From positions 124,001-188,000 of the forward strand of contig JAOAQZ010000018.1 of NCBI GenBank assembly GCA_025210795.1: a stretch of 64,000 nucleotides of DNA, read 5' to 3'. The number at the start of each line of letters is the position of its first letter. Position 1 is the stretch's first letter. The position numbers were made by a program, and so were the translations under genes. Under the pieces are notes generated by a model, which had not been told where the DNA came from, ran no database searches, and saw only the letters and a program-made list of their open reading frames with translations. The stretch comes from Cohaesibacter sp. Lineage in GTDB: Bacteria > Pseudomonadota > Alphaproteobacteria > Rhizobiales > Cohaesibacteraceae. Of the stretch, positions 8,512-17,917 are shown in pieces.

Positions 8512-9912
8512 ATGGCCAGAAAGAAATCTACCTTTGTCTGCCAGTCCTGCGGTGCAGTCTCTACTCGCTGGGCCGGCAAATGCGAATCTTGCGGCGAATG
8601 GAACAGCATTTCAGAAGAAGTGGAAGGCGCGGGCATTGGCGGCTCTCCCAAAACCATTCGCTCCAAATCAGGGCGCGTGGTTGAACTGGTCTCCCTTGCC
8701 GGACAAGACCAGCCAGAGCCGCGCATCACAACGGGCGTGCAAGAGCTTGATCGGGTCACCGGCGGCGGCTTTGTCAAAGGCTCTGTCTTGCTGCTTGGGG
8801 GCGATCCGGGCATTGGCAAATCCACCTTGCTCATTCAGGCCTCCGCCGCTTTGACCCAGCAAGGTCACAAGGTTGTCTATATCTCGGGCGAAGAAGCCAT
8901 CGATCAGGTGCGCCTGCGCGCAAGACGTCTGGGACTGGCCGAGGCCAATGTGCAATTGGCCGCAGAAACCAGTGTGGAAGACATCCTCACCACCCTGACC
9001 GCCAGCACCGCTCCCGATCTGGTTGTCATCGATTCCATCCAGACCTTGTGGACAGACAGCGCCGACAGCGCACCGGGCACGGTGACACAGGTCCGCGCCT
9101 CGGCCCAAGCCATGATCCGCTATGCCAAACAGACCGGAGCCGCTGTTATTCTGGTGGGCCATGTTACAAAAGACGGCCAGATTGCAGGCCCCCGAGTTGT
9201 CGAGCATATGGTCGACGGGGTGCTGCATTTTGAAGGCGATGGCGCTCACCAGTTCCGTATTTTGCGCGCCAACAAAAACCGCTTTGGCCCCACCGATGAA
9301 ATCGGCGTCTTTGAAATGACCGGCTCTGGCCTTACGCAAATTGCCAACCCGTCCGCCATGTTTTTGGGCGAGCGTAACACCTCCACCCCCGGTGCTGCTG
9401 TCTTTGCCGGCATCGAAGGCTCCCGCCCGCTTCTGGTGGAAATTCAGGCTCTTGTGGCCCAAAGCGCCCTTGGCACCCCCCGCCGCGCAGTGGTTGGCTG
9501 GGATACGGCTCGCCTCTCCATGGTTCTTGCGGTGCTAGAGGCCCATTGCGGCGTGCGCCTTTCAAGCCATGACATTTATCTCAATGTCGCAGGCGGCATG
9601 AAAATTACCGAGCCTGCTGCCGACCTCGCGGTTGCTGCCGCCCTTGTCTCGTCGCTGGCCGGGGTCGCCCTGCCTGCCGAATGTGTCTATTTCGGCGAGG
9701 TCAGCTTGTCAGGAGCCGTGCGCCCCGTCTCCCATGCCACATCACGAATCAAGGAATCCTCCAAATTGGGCTTTGCCAATGCCGTCATTCCACAGGCATC
9801 GCAAAAGACTGCAAAAACCAAGGATCTCAACCTCTCGGGCATAGAAACCCTGACCGAACTTGTAGCTCGCATTGCAGCCGGATCAAATTTTGACCATAGT
9901 AATGACGAATGA
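8512..9912 (+). CDS. radA: DNA repair protein RadA
   Basis: RecA-like ATPase that promotes branch migration in recombinational repair. The 466-residue product begins with a zinc finger CQSCGAVSTRWAGKCESCGEW, followed by Walker A GDPGIGKSTL, the RadA-specific KNRFG motif (NKNRFGPTDEIG), and a C-terminal Lon-protease-like domain. The ATG at 8512 starts MARKKSTFVC, the family N-terminus; AAGGA lies about 11 nt upstream. A longer open frame reaches 8464 but adds unrelated residues. Between alr and cvpA on the same strand. Confidence 0.96.
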   Translation: MARKKSTFVCQSCGAVSTRWAGKCESCGEWNSISEEVEGAGIGGSPKTIRSKSGRVVELVSLAGQDQPEPRITTGVQELDRVTGGGFVKGSVLLLGGDPGIGKSTLLIQASAALTQQGHKVVYISGEEAIDQVRLRARRLGLAEANVQLAAETSVEDILTTLTASTAPDLVVIDSIQTLWTDSADSAPGTVTQVRASAQAMIRYAKQTGAAVILVGHVTKDGQIAGPRVVEHMVDGVLHFEGDGAHQFRILRANKNRFGPTDEIGVFEMTGSGLTQIANPSAMFLGERNTSTPGAAVFAGIEGSRPLLVEIQALVAQSALGTPRRAVVGWDTARLSMVLAVLEAHCGVRLSSHDIYLNVAGGMKITEPAADLAVAAALVSSLAGVALPAECVYFGEVSLSGAVRPVSHATSRIKESSKLGFANAVIPQASQKTAKTKDLNLSGIETLTELVARIAAGSNFDHSNDE

Positions 9913-10003
9913 AGCCGGATAGCCGCTGAAAAGCCTTGAGAGACGCGCTTCAAAGCCCTATAGAACACACATACCGGATGACTAACCACAGGATACCACT
10001 CTG

Positions 10004-10618
10004 ATGCCGATCACACTCCTTGATGGGGTCTTTCTCATTGTTCTGTTGATCTCTGCCTTTCTGGCTATGATCCGCGGGTTTGTCCGTGAAGTTCTATCCA
10101 TTGGCGCTTGGCTTGCAGCCGCCTTTGCGACCATTTATCTGTTCGATAGTCTGCTGCCCATCGTGCAGGGATATCTGCCTCATCCGCTGATGTCCCAGAT
10201 CGCAACCGCTGTGGGCATTTTCCTGATCACTCTGATCATCGTCTCCTTCATCACCATCCAGATTTCCGACTTCGTGCTTGATAGCCGCATTGGGGCGCTT
10301 GACCGCACATTGGGATTTGTTTTTGGTGCCTTGCGCGGAGCCATTCTGATGGCTGTTGCCATGATCTTCTTCAACTGGTTTGTGCCAGAAGACCGGCAGC
10401 CCAACTGGGTCTCCCAGGCAAAGGCAAAGCCTCTTTTGAACAATGTCGGCGAAAAACTGATCAACCTGTTGCCCGAAGATCCTGAAGAGCAGCTGATGGA
10501 AAAACTCAAAGAGCGCAAGAATAACAACTCCGGCAGTTCGACAAACAATACCAGCTATAAGAGCAATCAGGCCAAAGAGCTGGATCAGCTGGTCACCAAA
10601 TCCCGTCAGTCAAACTAG
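10004..10618 (+). CDS. cvpA: CvpA family inner-membrane protein
   Basis: Named from colicin V export in E. coli; the true role is envelope-related and poorly defined. The 204-residue protein opens with MPITLLDGVFLIVLLISAFL, then RGFVREVLSIGAWLAA, a conserved CvpA segment, and has four predicted membrane segments before a hydrophilic C-terminal tail rich in Asn, Ser and Lys (KNNNSGSSTNNTS). The radA-cvpA-purF order is conserved in related bacteria and supports the assignment. Confidence 0.92.
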   Translation: MPITLLDGVFLIVLLISAFLAMIRGFVREVLSIGAWLAAAFATIYLFDSLLPIVQGYLPHPLMSQIATAVGIFLITLIIVSFITIQISDFVLDSRIGALDRTLGFVFGALRGAILMAVAMIFFNWFVPEDRQPNWVSQAKAKPLLNNVGEKLINLLPEDPEEQLMEKLKERKNNNSGSSTNNTSYKSNQAKELDQLVTKSRQSN

Positions 10619-10848
10619 TTTTTCACGCTCGCAACTAAAAGCTAGCTGACCAAACAAGATTGACTGCGCTATCAGAGCCCTGATGCAGTTTCATTTGGCC
10701 AAACACCCTGCTCAAATGGACACAAAAGCATCAGTAAAAGTGAGGCCCCGAGCGGTAAAAGCGTCTTTGCCGCGCAAGGGCCGAGAAGACAGGCCATCCA
10801 GACTTGGGCTGGCATCTGGCATTTCACGACCTGCAAAGGACCGCAAGC

Positions 10849-12351
10849 ATGACGGATTTGAGACACACCCCGGCATCGTCTCAACCTTCTCCAATTCAAG
10901 ACGATGATTGGAGCATGGATGGTGATACATTGCACGAAGAGTGCGGTGTTTTTGGTATTCACAATGCACCTGACGCTTCTGCTTTGACGGCCCTTGGCCT
11001 CCATGCCCTGCAGCATCGCGGGCAGGAAGCAGCAGGGATCGCCACCTATGATGGCGATCAATTCCATCTTGAGCGTAAATTTGGTCTTGTTGGCGACAAT
11101 TTCTCCGATACCCAGACCATGGAGCGCCTGAAAGGCACCGCAGCCATTGGTCACGCCCGCTATTCCACGGCTGGCGGCGCCGCCCTTCGCAATGTGCAGC
11201 CGCTCTTTGCCGAGCTGGATGGCGGCGGCATTGCCGTGGCCCATAATGGCCAATTCACCAATGCCATGACCCTGCGCCGCTCGCTGATCAAGCGCGGTGC
11301 AATCTTCCAGTCAACATCAGATTCAGAAGTGGTGCTGCAGCTCATCGCCAAAAGCCGCGAAAGCAACATTGTTGACCGCTTCATTGATGCTATCCGCCAG
11401 ATGGAAGGCGGCTATGCGCTGGTTGCCCTGACCCGCAAAAAGCTGATTGGGGCCCGCGACCCGCTTGGCATCCGTCCGCTGGTTCTGGGCGACCTCAACG
11501 GCTCCCCCGTGCTTGCATCCGAGACCTGCGCCCTGGACATGATTGGTGCAGAATTCATCCGAGAGATTGAAAATGGCGAAGTCGTTGTTTGCACCGAGGA
11601 AGGCGTTAAAAGCTATCGCCCCTTCCCCAAACAACCAGCTCGTCTGGATATCTTTGAATATATCTATTTCTCTCGCCCGGATTCCTTCATTGCTGGCCGC
11701 TCGGTTTATAACGTGCGCAAGGCGATGGGCCATGAACTGGCCAAAGAATTGCCAATTGATGCGGATGTGATTGTCCCCATTCCGGATTCTGGCGTGCCTG
11801 CCGCCCTTGGCTATGCGCAAGGCACCAATATCCCGTTTGAGTTGGGCATTATCCGTAACCATTATGTTGGGCGGACCTTCATTGAACCAACCCAGCAGAT
11901 CCGCGCCCTTGGCGTCCGCCTCAAGCATTCTGCCAACCGGGCGGTTGTTGAAGGCAAACGCATTGTGCTGGTCGATGACAGCCTTGTGCGCGGCACCACC
12001 TCTTCCAAGATTGTGGCCATGATGCGTGATGCCGGAGCAACCGAGGTTCACCTGCTTCTTGCAAGCCCGCCCATCACTTATTCTGACTATTACGGCATTG
12101 ATACGCCAGAGCGCGAAAAACTACTGGCCGCCCAATATGATCTGGAAGGCATGCGCAAATATATCGGTGCAGATTCCCTTGGTTTCATTTCCATTGACGG
12201 CATCTACCGCGCCTGCGGATATGAGGGGCGCAACAACGATGCACCGCAATTCACCGATCATTGCTTCACCGGTGACTATCCAACCGCTCTGGTGGATGTA
12301 GATGCGGCCGAAAACCACAGGTCCAAGGCCTTGCTGGTTGAAACGGATTAA
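10849..12351 (+). CDS. purF: Amidophosphoribosyltransferase PurF
   Basis: First committed step of purine synthesis, making phosphoribosylamine from PRPP and glutamine. The 500-residue product has an N-terminal glutaminase domain whose nucleophile is expected at Cys32 (HEECGVFGI) after a propeptide of about 31 residues that is normally removed. The PRPP loop is VLVDDSLVRGTTSSK in the C-terminal transferase domain. The ATG at 10849 has AAAGGA 8 nt upstream. Followed after 92 bp by an SDR gene on the same strand. Confidence 0.97.
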   Translation: MTDLRHTPASSQPSPIQDDDWSMDGDTLHEECGVFGIHNAPDASALTALGLHALQHRGQEAAGIATYDGDQFHLERKFGLVGDNFSDTQTMERLKGTAAIGHARYSTAGGAALRNVQPLFAELDGGGIAVAHNGQFTNAMTLRRSLIKRGAIFQSTSDSEVVLQLIAKSRESNIVDRFIDAIRQMEGGYALVALTRKKLIGARDPLGIRPLVLGDLNGSPVLASETCALDMIGAEFIREIENGEVVVCTEEGVKSYRPFPKQPARLDIFEYIYFSRPDSFIAGRSVYNVRKAMGHELAKELPIDADVIVPIPDSGVPAALGYAQGTNIPFELGIIRNHYVGRTFIEPTQQIRALGVRLKHSANRAVVEGKRIVLVDDSLVRGTTSSKIVAMMRDAGATEVHLLLASPPITYSDYYGIDTPEREKLLAAQYDLEGMRKYIGADSLGFISIDGIYRACGYEGRNNDAPQFTDHCFTGDYPTALVDVDAAENHRSKALLVETD

Positions 12352-12443
12352 GCTTTAAGCTCTGAAAGGCTCGGAACACTCTCCGGGCCTTTTCCCTCTT
12401 AAGCCAAGCGCGCAGCGCGCCTTGCCAAAGCGGAAGATAGAAG

Positions 12444-13196
12444 ATGACAGAGAAAAAACTGGACGGGCGTATTGCCGTTGTCACCGGGGCCTCGCGCGGC
12501 ATTGGTTGGCATGCTGCGCTTGAGCTGGCCCGTGAAGGCGCCCATGTGATTGCCATTGCCAAAACCGTTGGCGCTCTGGAAGAGCTGGACGACAATATCC
12601 AGAAAATGGGCGGCTCAGCCACGCTAGTGCCCCTCGATATTATGGATGGTGACGGCATTGATCGTTTGGGCGCTGCCATCTTCGAGCGCTGGGGCAAGCT
12701 CGATATTCTTTTGGGCAATGCAGGACAGCTCGGTGCCATCACCCCGTTGGGCCATGCCGATCCGGTCAAGGATTGGGACAAGGTGCTGGGGGTTAATCTC
12801 ACTGCCAATTACCGCCTCCTGCGGTCGCTTGATCCGCTCCTGCGCCGCTCAGATGCAGCACGCACCCTTTTCATGACCTCAGGCGCCCCCCATAAATGCA
12901 AAGCCTTCTGGGGCGTTTATTCCGTCTCCAAAGCAGGGCTAGAGGCTCTAGTGCGCACCTATGCAGCCGAGACGCAAAATCTGGGCGTGAAAAGCAATTG
13001 CTTTAATCCCGGACCGGTCCGCACCGGCATGCGAGCCAAAGCAATGCCGGGGGAAGATCCAAACACCTTGCCAGAACCATCCAGTCTTGCGCCGCATATT
13101 GTAAAATGCCTGCTTCCGGAATGCGAAGAAAATGGCCGGATGTTCGATTTCCCAAGCTTAAGCTGGAAGGATTATGGCAGCCCGGTCATTGATTAG
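12444..13196 (+). CDS. SDR family NAD(P)-dependent oxidoreductase
   Basis: Cytosolic short-chain dehydrogenase of 250 residues; substrate unknown. The cofactor motif is TGASRGIGWHAAL, the NNAG-like motif is LGNAGQLG, and the catalytic Tyr and Lys are in YSVSKAGLEAL, preceded by the serine in FMTSGAPHK. It follows purF, an association seen in many rhizobia, though no purine role is implied by the sequence. A terminator lies 45 bp after the stop. Confidence 0.9.
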   Translation: MTEKKLDGRIAVVTGASRGIGWHAALELAREGAHVIAIAKTVGALEELDDNIQKMGGSATLVPLDIMDGDGIDRLGAAIFERWGKLDILLGNAGQLGAITPLGHADPVKDWDKVLGVNLTANYRLLRSLDPLLRRSDAARTLFMTSGAPHKCKAFWGVYSVSKAGLEALVRTYAAETQNLGVKSNCFNPGPVRTGMRAKAMPGEDPNTLPEPSSLAPHIVKCLLPECEENGRMFDFPSLSWKDYGSPVID

Positions 13197-13240
13197 CGTC
13201 TGTCGCAAAAGATCACATCAACACAGAGCAACAGAATAAC

Positions 13241-13273
13241 AAAACCCCGGTCAGATCACTCTGCCGGGGTTTT
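13241..13273. terminator. Bidirectional terminator between the SDR and ABC genes
   Basis: AAAACCCCGG (13241-13250) pairs with CCGGGGTTTT (13264-13273) around a 13-nt loop. A/T runs on both sides fit termination of the SDR gene on the plus strand and of the ABC exporter gene arriving on the minus strand. Confidence 0.85.
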
Positions 13274-13318
13274 GCTTTGTCTTTTGCCAGGATACGTCAC
13301 TGGACAGAAGGCCGGAGC

Positions 13319-15253
13319 CTATTGCGCTGGTTCCGCAGCCTTTTCAGCCTGCACCAAAAAGCCCTCTTCATCCTTTTCAAGCGCTTGCCGCAAGCGCTCT
13401 TGCGCTTCACTCGCCTCGCGCTGCCGATCCCACATGGAAGCATAAAGCCCCTTTTGTTCAAGAAGATCGGCATGCTTGCCGCGCTCCTTGATCTGGCCCT
13501 GCTCCAGCACGATAATTTCATCTGCATTGATCACTGTCGACAGGCGATGGGCAATCACCAGCGTCGTGCGGTTTTTGGACACCTGATCAAGCGCTGACTG
13601 GATTTCCTGCTCGGTATGGCTATCAAGGGCCGAGGTTGCTTCATCCAGCACCAAAATAGGCGGCGATTTGAGAATGGTACGGGCAATTGCAACGCGCTGT
13701 TTCTCACCACCTGAGAGCTTCAGGCCGCGCTCGCCAACCTCTGTGTCAAATCCATCCGGCAAACTGCGGATAAAGTCAGACACCTGAGCCATAGCCGCCG
13801 CTTCCTCAATCTGGGCCATGTCGGCATCAGGTTTCCCATAGCTGATATTATAGCGAAGGCTATCGTTAAACAGCACCGTATCTTGCGGCACCATGCCAAT
13901 ATTCTTGCGCAGGCTTTGCTGGCGAACATGGCGCAGATCCTGCCCGTCAATTTCAATTGCCCCGGCTATTACGTCATAAAAACGGAACAAAAGCCGCGAA
14001 ATGGTTGATTTGCCCGCACCCGACGGCCCAACAATGGCAACCGTTTTGCCCGCCGGCACCGTAAAACTCACTCCTTTTAGAATGGGGCGCTCTTCATCAT
14101 AATGAAACTGCACATCTTTAAAGGCGATCTCACCGCCCTTAATATCAATCGCCTCAGCTGACGCTTCATCCACCACTTCCGGATTTTGCCGCAAAAGCGA
14201 GAACATGGCTTCAAGATCCACCAGACCCTGCTTGATTTCGCGATGCAAAAAGCCAAAGAAATTAAGCGGAATAAAAAGCTGCATCAAAAGGGCATTGATC
14301 AGAACAAAATCGCCCAAAGTCTGGCTTCCATCCATCACCGCCCGTGCAGACAAAGCCATACAGAGCGCCATGCCAAGCGAGAAAATGGTGATCTGGCCAA
14401 AATTCAGCCAGGCAAGTGAAATCCAGGTGCGAATGGCGGACTTTTCATAGGATGCCATAGAGACATCAAACCGACGGGCTTCCAGCTCCTCATTGCCAAA
14501 ATATTTGACCGTCTCGAAGTTGAGCAAACTATCAATAGCCTTGGAATGGGCTTCATTATCGGATTCGTTCATCTCGCGGCGAATATCAATGCGCCACGAA
14601 CTGACCTTCGCCGAGAACCAGATATAAAAGACAACAAGAGAAACAACGATAGCAAGATAAGTAAAATCAAACTGATAAGCAATCACCACAGCCATCATGA
14701 TAAATTGCAGCAAAGTGGGGAAAGCCGACAAAATGGTATGGCGCACCACCGATTCAATGCCTTTGGTGCCCCGCTCGATAACCCGGCTGAGCCCCCCTGT
14801 GCGCCGCTGCAAATGAAAGCGCAGCGACAGGTTATGCATATGCCGGAATGTCTCGTTGGAGAGCTTACGGACCGCATATTGCCCAACCTTGGCAAAAATC
14901 CCGTCGCGCAATTGCTCAAGACCGACATTGGTGATCCGGCCCAAGCCATAAGCCATCACCAGCATGACCGGCACGCTAAGCCAAGCCACCATGCCAACAC
15001 CGTCAGCAGCGCTCGGGTCTGCCAAAGCATCGGTTGCCCATTTAAAAAAGTAAGGCGTAAACACATTGGCCATTTTGCCCGCAAGCAACGCGAGCATGGC
15101 AAAGCCAACCCGGCGCTTTAGGTCCTCACGCTCCGATGGCCAAATATAGGGCCACAAATTGCGCAAGGTCTGGACCATCGGCGCTTCTGCCTTCACTTCA
15201 GCCCCCTTAGGGCTTGCCTGATCCGTTTGATTCTGTGCTGGCTTCTGTGCCAT
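13319..15253 (-). CDS. Atm1/HMT1-type ABC exporter (half transporter)
   Basis: Inner-membrane exporter of 644 residues with membrane domain and ATPase in one chain, working as a homodimer. Six hydrophobic segments lie between about residues 45 and 340. The nucleotide-binding domain shows Walker A GPSGAGKST, signature LSGGEKQRVAIAR and Walker B ILVLDEATSALD. The region EHIGRLSRVIERGTKGIES-like (here GLSRVIERGTKGIE) and SWRIDIRREMNESDN is typical of the Atm1/ABCB7 group, which moves glutathione-linked metal or sulfur species. AAAGGA lies about 9 nt before the ATG. The cysteine-rich ArsR gene 75 bp upstream on the same strand suggests a metal/metalloid-linked role (inference). Confidence 0.9.
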   Translation of the reverse strand: MAQKPAQNQTDQASPKGAEVKAEAPMVQTLRNLWPYIWPSEREDLKRRVGFAMLALLAGKMANVFTPYFFKWATDALADPSAADGVGMVAWLSVPVMLVMAYGLGRITNVGLEQLRDGIFAKVGQYAVRKLSNETFRHMHNLSLRFHLQRRTGGLSRVIERGTKGIESVVRHTILSAFPTLLQFIMMAVVIAYQFDFTYLAIVVSLVVFYIWFSAKVSSWRIDIRREMNESDNEAHSKAIDSLLNFETVKYFGNEELEARRFDVSMASYEKSAIRTWISLAWLNFGQITIFSLGMALCMALSARAVMDGSQTLGDFVLINALLMQLFIPLNFFGFLHREIKQGLVDLEAMFSLLRQNPEVVDEASAEAIDIKGGEIAFKDVQFHYDEERPILKGVSFTVPAGKTVAIVGPSGAGKSTISRLLFRFYDVIAGAIEIDGQDLRHVRQQSLRKNIGMVPQDTVLFNDSLRYNISYGKPDADMAQIEEAAAMAQVSDFIRSLPDGFDTEVGERGLKLSGGEKQRVAIARTILKSPPILVLDEATSALDSHTEQEIQSALDQVSKNRTTLVIAHRLSTVINADEIIVLEQGQIKERGKHADLLEQKGLYASMWDRQREASEAQERLRQALEKDEEGFLVQAEKAAEPAQ

Positions 15254-15328
15254 TCATATAGTCCTTTAAGGGTGGATAGATGCCACCAAATGCCGCCAAG
15301 ATGCAGAGGGAAAAGCAGCAAAAACTGC

Positions 15329-15703
15329 TTAGTCCTTGCTCTCAAGTTCGCGTAATTGGTCAAAGAATTGCGCGCTCTGGTCCTGATACCAAGCCAGTTT
15401 TTCCCGGTTCAGCTTGTAATGATTGCGCATGCCGGAAGGGACTGGCTCAATGAACCCCACTTCCCGCAAAACTTTCAGATGCTGGGAGACCGTAGATTGC
15501 GCCAAAGGCAAATCGGAACAAATATCACCACAGCAGCTTTGCTGGCATTGCCCCAAGGCCGAGAGGATCATAAGTCGCGCCGGATGGGACAAAGCCTTGT
15601 GCGCACTGGCAAGAGCATGAAACTGGGCTCCAAACCCGCCGCTACATCCCTCATATGTGCCCTCGCCCGCACAGATGATCGTCTTTTCAGGATCAAGCTC
15701 CAT
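15329..15703 (-). CDS. Cysteine-rich ArsR/SmtB family repressor
   Basis: Winged-helix repressor of 124 residues, predicted to release DNA when metal or thiol reagents bind. The recognition helix region is LPLAQSTVSQHLKVLREVG. Six cysteines occur at 11, 20, 53, 57, 58 and 62: two in the N-terminal arm and a CxxxCCxxxC cluster next to the alpha-3 helix. That layout is reminiscent of the alpha3N sites of CadC-type sensors, though the spacing differs. It heads a likely operon with the Atm1-type exporter. Three palindromes overlap its predicted promoter, pointing to autorepression. Inducer unknown. Confidence 0.88.
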   Translation of the reverse strand: MELDPEKTIICAGEGTYEGCSGGFGAQFHALASAHKALSHPARLMILSALGQCQQSCCGDICSDLPLAQSTVSQHLKVLREVGFIEPVPSGMRNHYKLNREKLAWYQDQSAQFFDQLRELESKD

Positions 15704-15782
15704 GACAGCCCGCCTTTTTGCATTGGTAAGATCGACAAAATATCGCCAGCACCATCACATTCAGCGCGGCACTGACAATTTC

Positions 15783-15851
15783 ATCGTAAAGTTACGATCA
15801 AAATAGAGTGAAAACAATCGTATTTCAACGATTAAATCGTATTTTTACGAT
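15783..15851 (-). promoter_or_regulatory. Promoter with three ATCGTA-type operators upstream of the arsR-ABC operon
   Basis: Three palindromes lie in 69 bp: ATCGTAAAGTTACGAT (15783-15798), AATCGTATTTCAACGATT (15816-15833) and ATCGTATTTTTACGAT (15836-15851). On the minus strand the -35 TTGAAA (15823-15828) sits inside the middle one, and TATTTT (15800-15805) follows after exactly 17 nt, abutting the first. Transcription would start about 10 nt further on, within operator one. This arrangement fits repression by the ArsR protein encoded downstream. Confidence 0.7.
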
Positions 15852-15894
15852 ATAATCTCTTTAGGCAAGAACTAAGGTCAGGACCCACCCAAAC

Positions 15895-15926
15895 AAAAAA
15901 GCCCTCTTGCATAAGAGGGCCTTTTT
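15895..15926. terminator. Bidirectional intrinsic terminator after the LysM gene
   Basis: GCCCTCTT (15901-15908) and AAGAGGGC (15913-15920) pair around a 4-nt loop, flanked by A6 and T5. On the minus strand it ends the LysM transcript. Confidence 0.85.
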
Positions 15927-15971
15927 AATTTTCTAGATCAGAATGAGCCGGATAATCAGCTCATCAAGCTT

Positions 15972-17681
15972 TTAGGATTCGCCAGCAGATGGCGCTTCGA
16001 CAGCATCAAAATTCTGCTCCCATCCTTCTTCTCCATCAGGCAGATCAAAGACCTGACCAGGATAAATCCAGTGAGGATCACGGATCTGGCCGGTATTGTT
16101 GTCATAGATGGTGGAATAGCGATAACCGGCGCCATAAACACGGCGGGCAATTTCCCAAAGATTGTCACCACGGCGGATAATCACCTTCTTGGAGCCGCTG
16201 GCCTGAGAAGCGATTGTCGTCTGGGATGAAGCCTGATCGCTGGCATTGCCATCACTGGCAGGCGCTTTGCCCTCTTCTTGGGAAGAAGCTGGCGTTGTAG
16301 TGCCCTCAGAGGCTGCACTTTCTACCGGTTTGGCTTTTTTCTCAAAAGTAACCTGAGCACGCTTGAGCACTTCACCACTTGCGGCATCAATCAAATCAAC
16401 CCGCACATCATGGGAGCCAATTTCGAGCTTGATAGGACCATCAAAAAGGAAATTGCCACCATCACCACTTTCGCTGTCGCTCAGCGGGCGATTGTCAACA
16501 TAGAGGCGAACCTTGGAGCCAGCTGGCTTGGCATCCCCTGCCACGAACAGCACATCCCCTTCAAGCTCAATAGCCTTGATTGCAAGCTCGGTTGCCATAG
16601 CGGCTTTATTGGCAGCCATTGCAGCTTCCTCAGCCTTCTTTTTGGCTTCAGCTGCTTCCATCGCAGCCTTTTCGGCAAGAGCTGCAGCTTCCTTTTGCTT
16701 TTCAGCTTCTTCCTGTGCAGCTTTCTCAAGCTTGGCCTGCTCTTCCAGCTTGGCTTTTTCAGCCTCGGCAGCAGCTTTTAGCGCCAGTTCAAGTTCGGCT
16801 TTTGCCTTTGCTTCAGCCTCTTGATTGGCTTCAGCAGCTTGCTGAGCAGCCTTTTTAGTATTGTCAGCCTGCTTGCTGATATTTGCCAGAACTTTGGACG
16901 CTTCACCCGGCTGGCTTTCAATCACCAACAGCTCGCCCCCCTCTTCAGGGATCGCAACGGCAATATTGGATTTGGACAGAACTGCAGCAGCGCCTTCTTT
17001 GGCTTTGGCAGCCAGACTGAGATCATGAGCGCCTTTTTTCAAAGCCTCTTCCAGCACCATAACCCAAGCACCGGTCTCATCCGCCTGCGCTTTGGCGATA
17101 ACCGACGTGCCGTCCATCAACTCAACCAGAGCGCCCGGCTCGGCTTTACCGGCCACAACAGTATTGCCATCAGGATCAACACGCACAACGTCAAAACTTG
17201 GAACGCTACCGGTGACAGTCTCGTCGGCCTTCTCAGAAACAGGAGCTTCTTTACTGTCAGAGGCGTCCTCAGCTTTTGCACTCTCCTTGCTTTCAGCTGT
17301 CTTAGTGCTTGCTGCCTCCGGCTTGGCCGCCATTTCATCAGAAGACTTCTTGGCAGTGCTTTCTGCCTTGTCTTCGCTTTGCTGCGTCTCGGCTTTGTCG
17401 GCCACCTCGGGAGTGGTCTTGTCTTCAGCGCTTTGAGAAGCTGTCTCTTCAGCTTTCTTATCAGCAGCAGGAGAGGTTTCAGTTTTGGCAGGAGCGCTTG
17501 TCTTGGCAGGCTCTTTTGCTTTATCGGGAACGGATGCCAAACCGGCTGGAGCCGTCTGGCTCTGGCTTTGAACGGTCTTGTCCTCGCCCTTTAGCCCCAG
17601 TTTTTCACCAAAGCCAAACCAGGCAATAACAGCGCCTGCCCCTACCACGAAAAGAGTAGCCAATAACGATTGATTTTTCAT
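15972..17681 (-). CDS. LysM domain envelope protein with long Ala/Lys/Glu-rich region
   Basis: A 569-residue protein anchored by one N-terminal membrane segment (LLATLFVVGAGAVIAWFGFG) with the rest presumably periplasmic. Residues about 35-150 are low complexity, rich in Ala, Lys, Glu, Ser and Thr; an Ig-like carbohydrate/adhesion-type module follows (DGNTVVAGKAEPGALVELMD), then a long Ala/Glu/Lys coiled coil near residues 270-370, a second small beta domain, and a C-terminal LysM motif (RRGDNLWEIARRVYG ... IYPGQVFDLP) that should bind peptidoglycan. This architecture is common in rhizobia but has no defined function. A terminator follows it. Confidence 0.85.
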   Translation of the reverse strand: MKNQSLLATLFVVGAGAVIAWFGFGEKLGLKGEDKTVQSQSQTAPAGLASVPDKAKEPAKTSAPAKTETSPAADKKAEETASQSAEDKTTPEVADKAETQQSEDKAESTAKKSSDEMAAKPEAASTKTAESKESAKAEDASDSKEAPVSEKADETVTGSVPSFDVVRVDPDGNTVVAGKAEPGALVELMDGTSVIAKAQADETGAWVMVLEEALKKGAHDLSLAAKAKEGAAAVLSKSNIAVAIPEEGGELLVIESQPGEASKVLANISKQADNTKKAAQQAAEANQEAEAKAKAELELALKAAAEAEKAKLEEQAKLEKAAQEEAEKQKEAAALAEKAAMEAAEAKKKAEEAAMAANKAAMATELAIKAIELEGDVLFVAGDAKPAGSKVRLYVDNRPLSDSESGDGGNFLFDGPIKLEIGSHDVRVDLIDAASGEVLKRAQVTFEKKAKPVESAASEGTTTPASSQEEGKAPASDGNASDQASSQTTIASQASGSKKVIIRRGDNLWEIARRVYGAGYRYSTIYDNNTGQIRDPHWIYPGQVFDLPDGEEGWEQNFDAVEAPSAGES

Positions 17682-17917
17682 TGTCTGTCACACTTCGTAT
17701 ACTTGTGGCAGCCCTTGCAAGCCGCTCCATATTGCCTTGATATTGCCTTGCCACACCTGGTTGTTTCTCCTGCGGCTCAAAATATAGGACAGGCAGCAAG
17801 AGTCCCCAAGTTTTCCTAGGGTTTCCCTATCCTGTTTTTGCACTATGAGCAAGGGCACAGGCGTTTTTCACCAAATCCGGCTTGACGCACACAGCCACCA
17901 ATGCCACTTAAATCCCT

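Noticed and set aside
15800..15851. Three ATCGTA palindromes considered as a CRISPR-like or satellite repeat
   Set aside because: Only three imperfect copies, with no uniform spacers; their placement on a promoter fits operators better.
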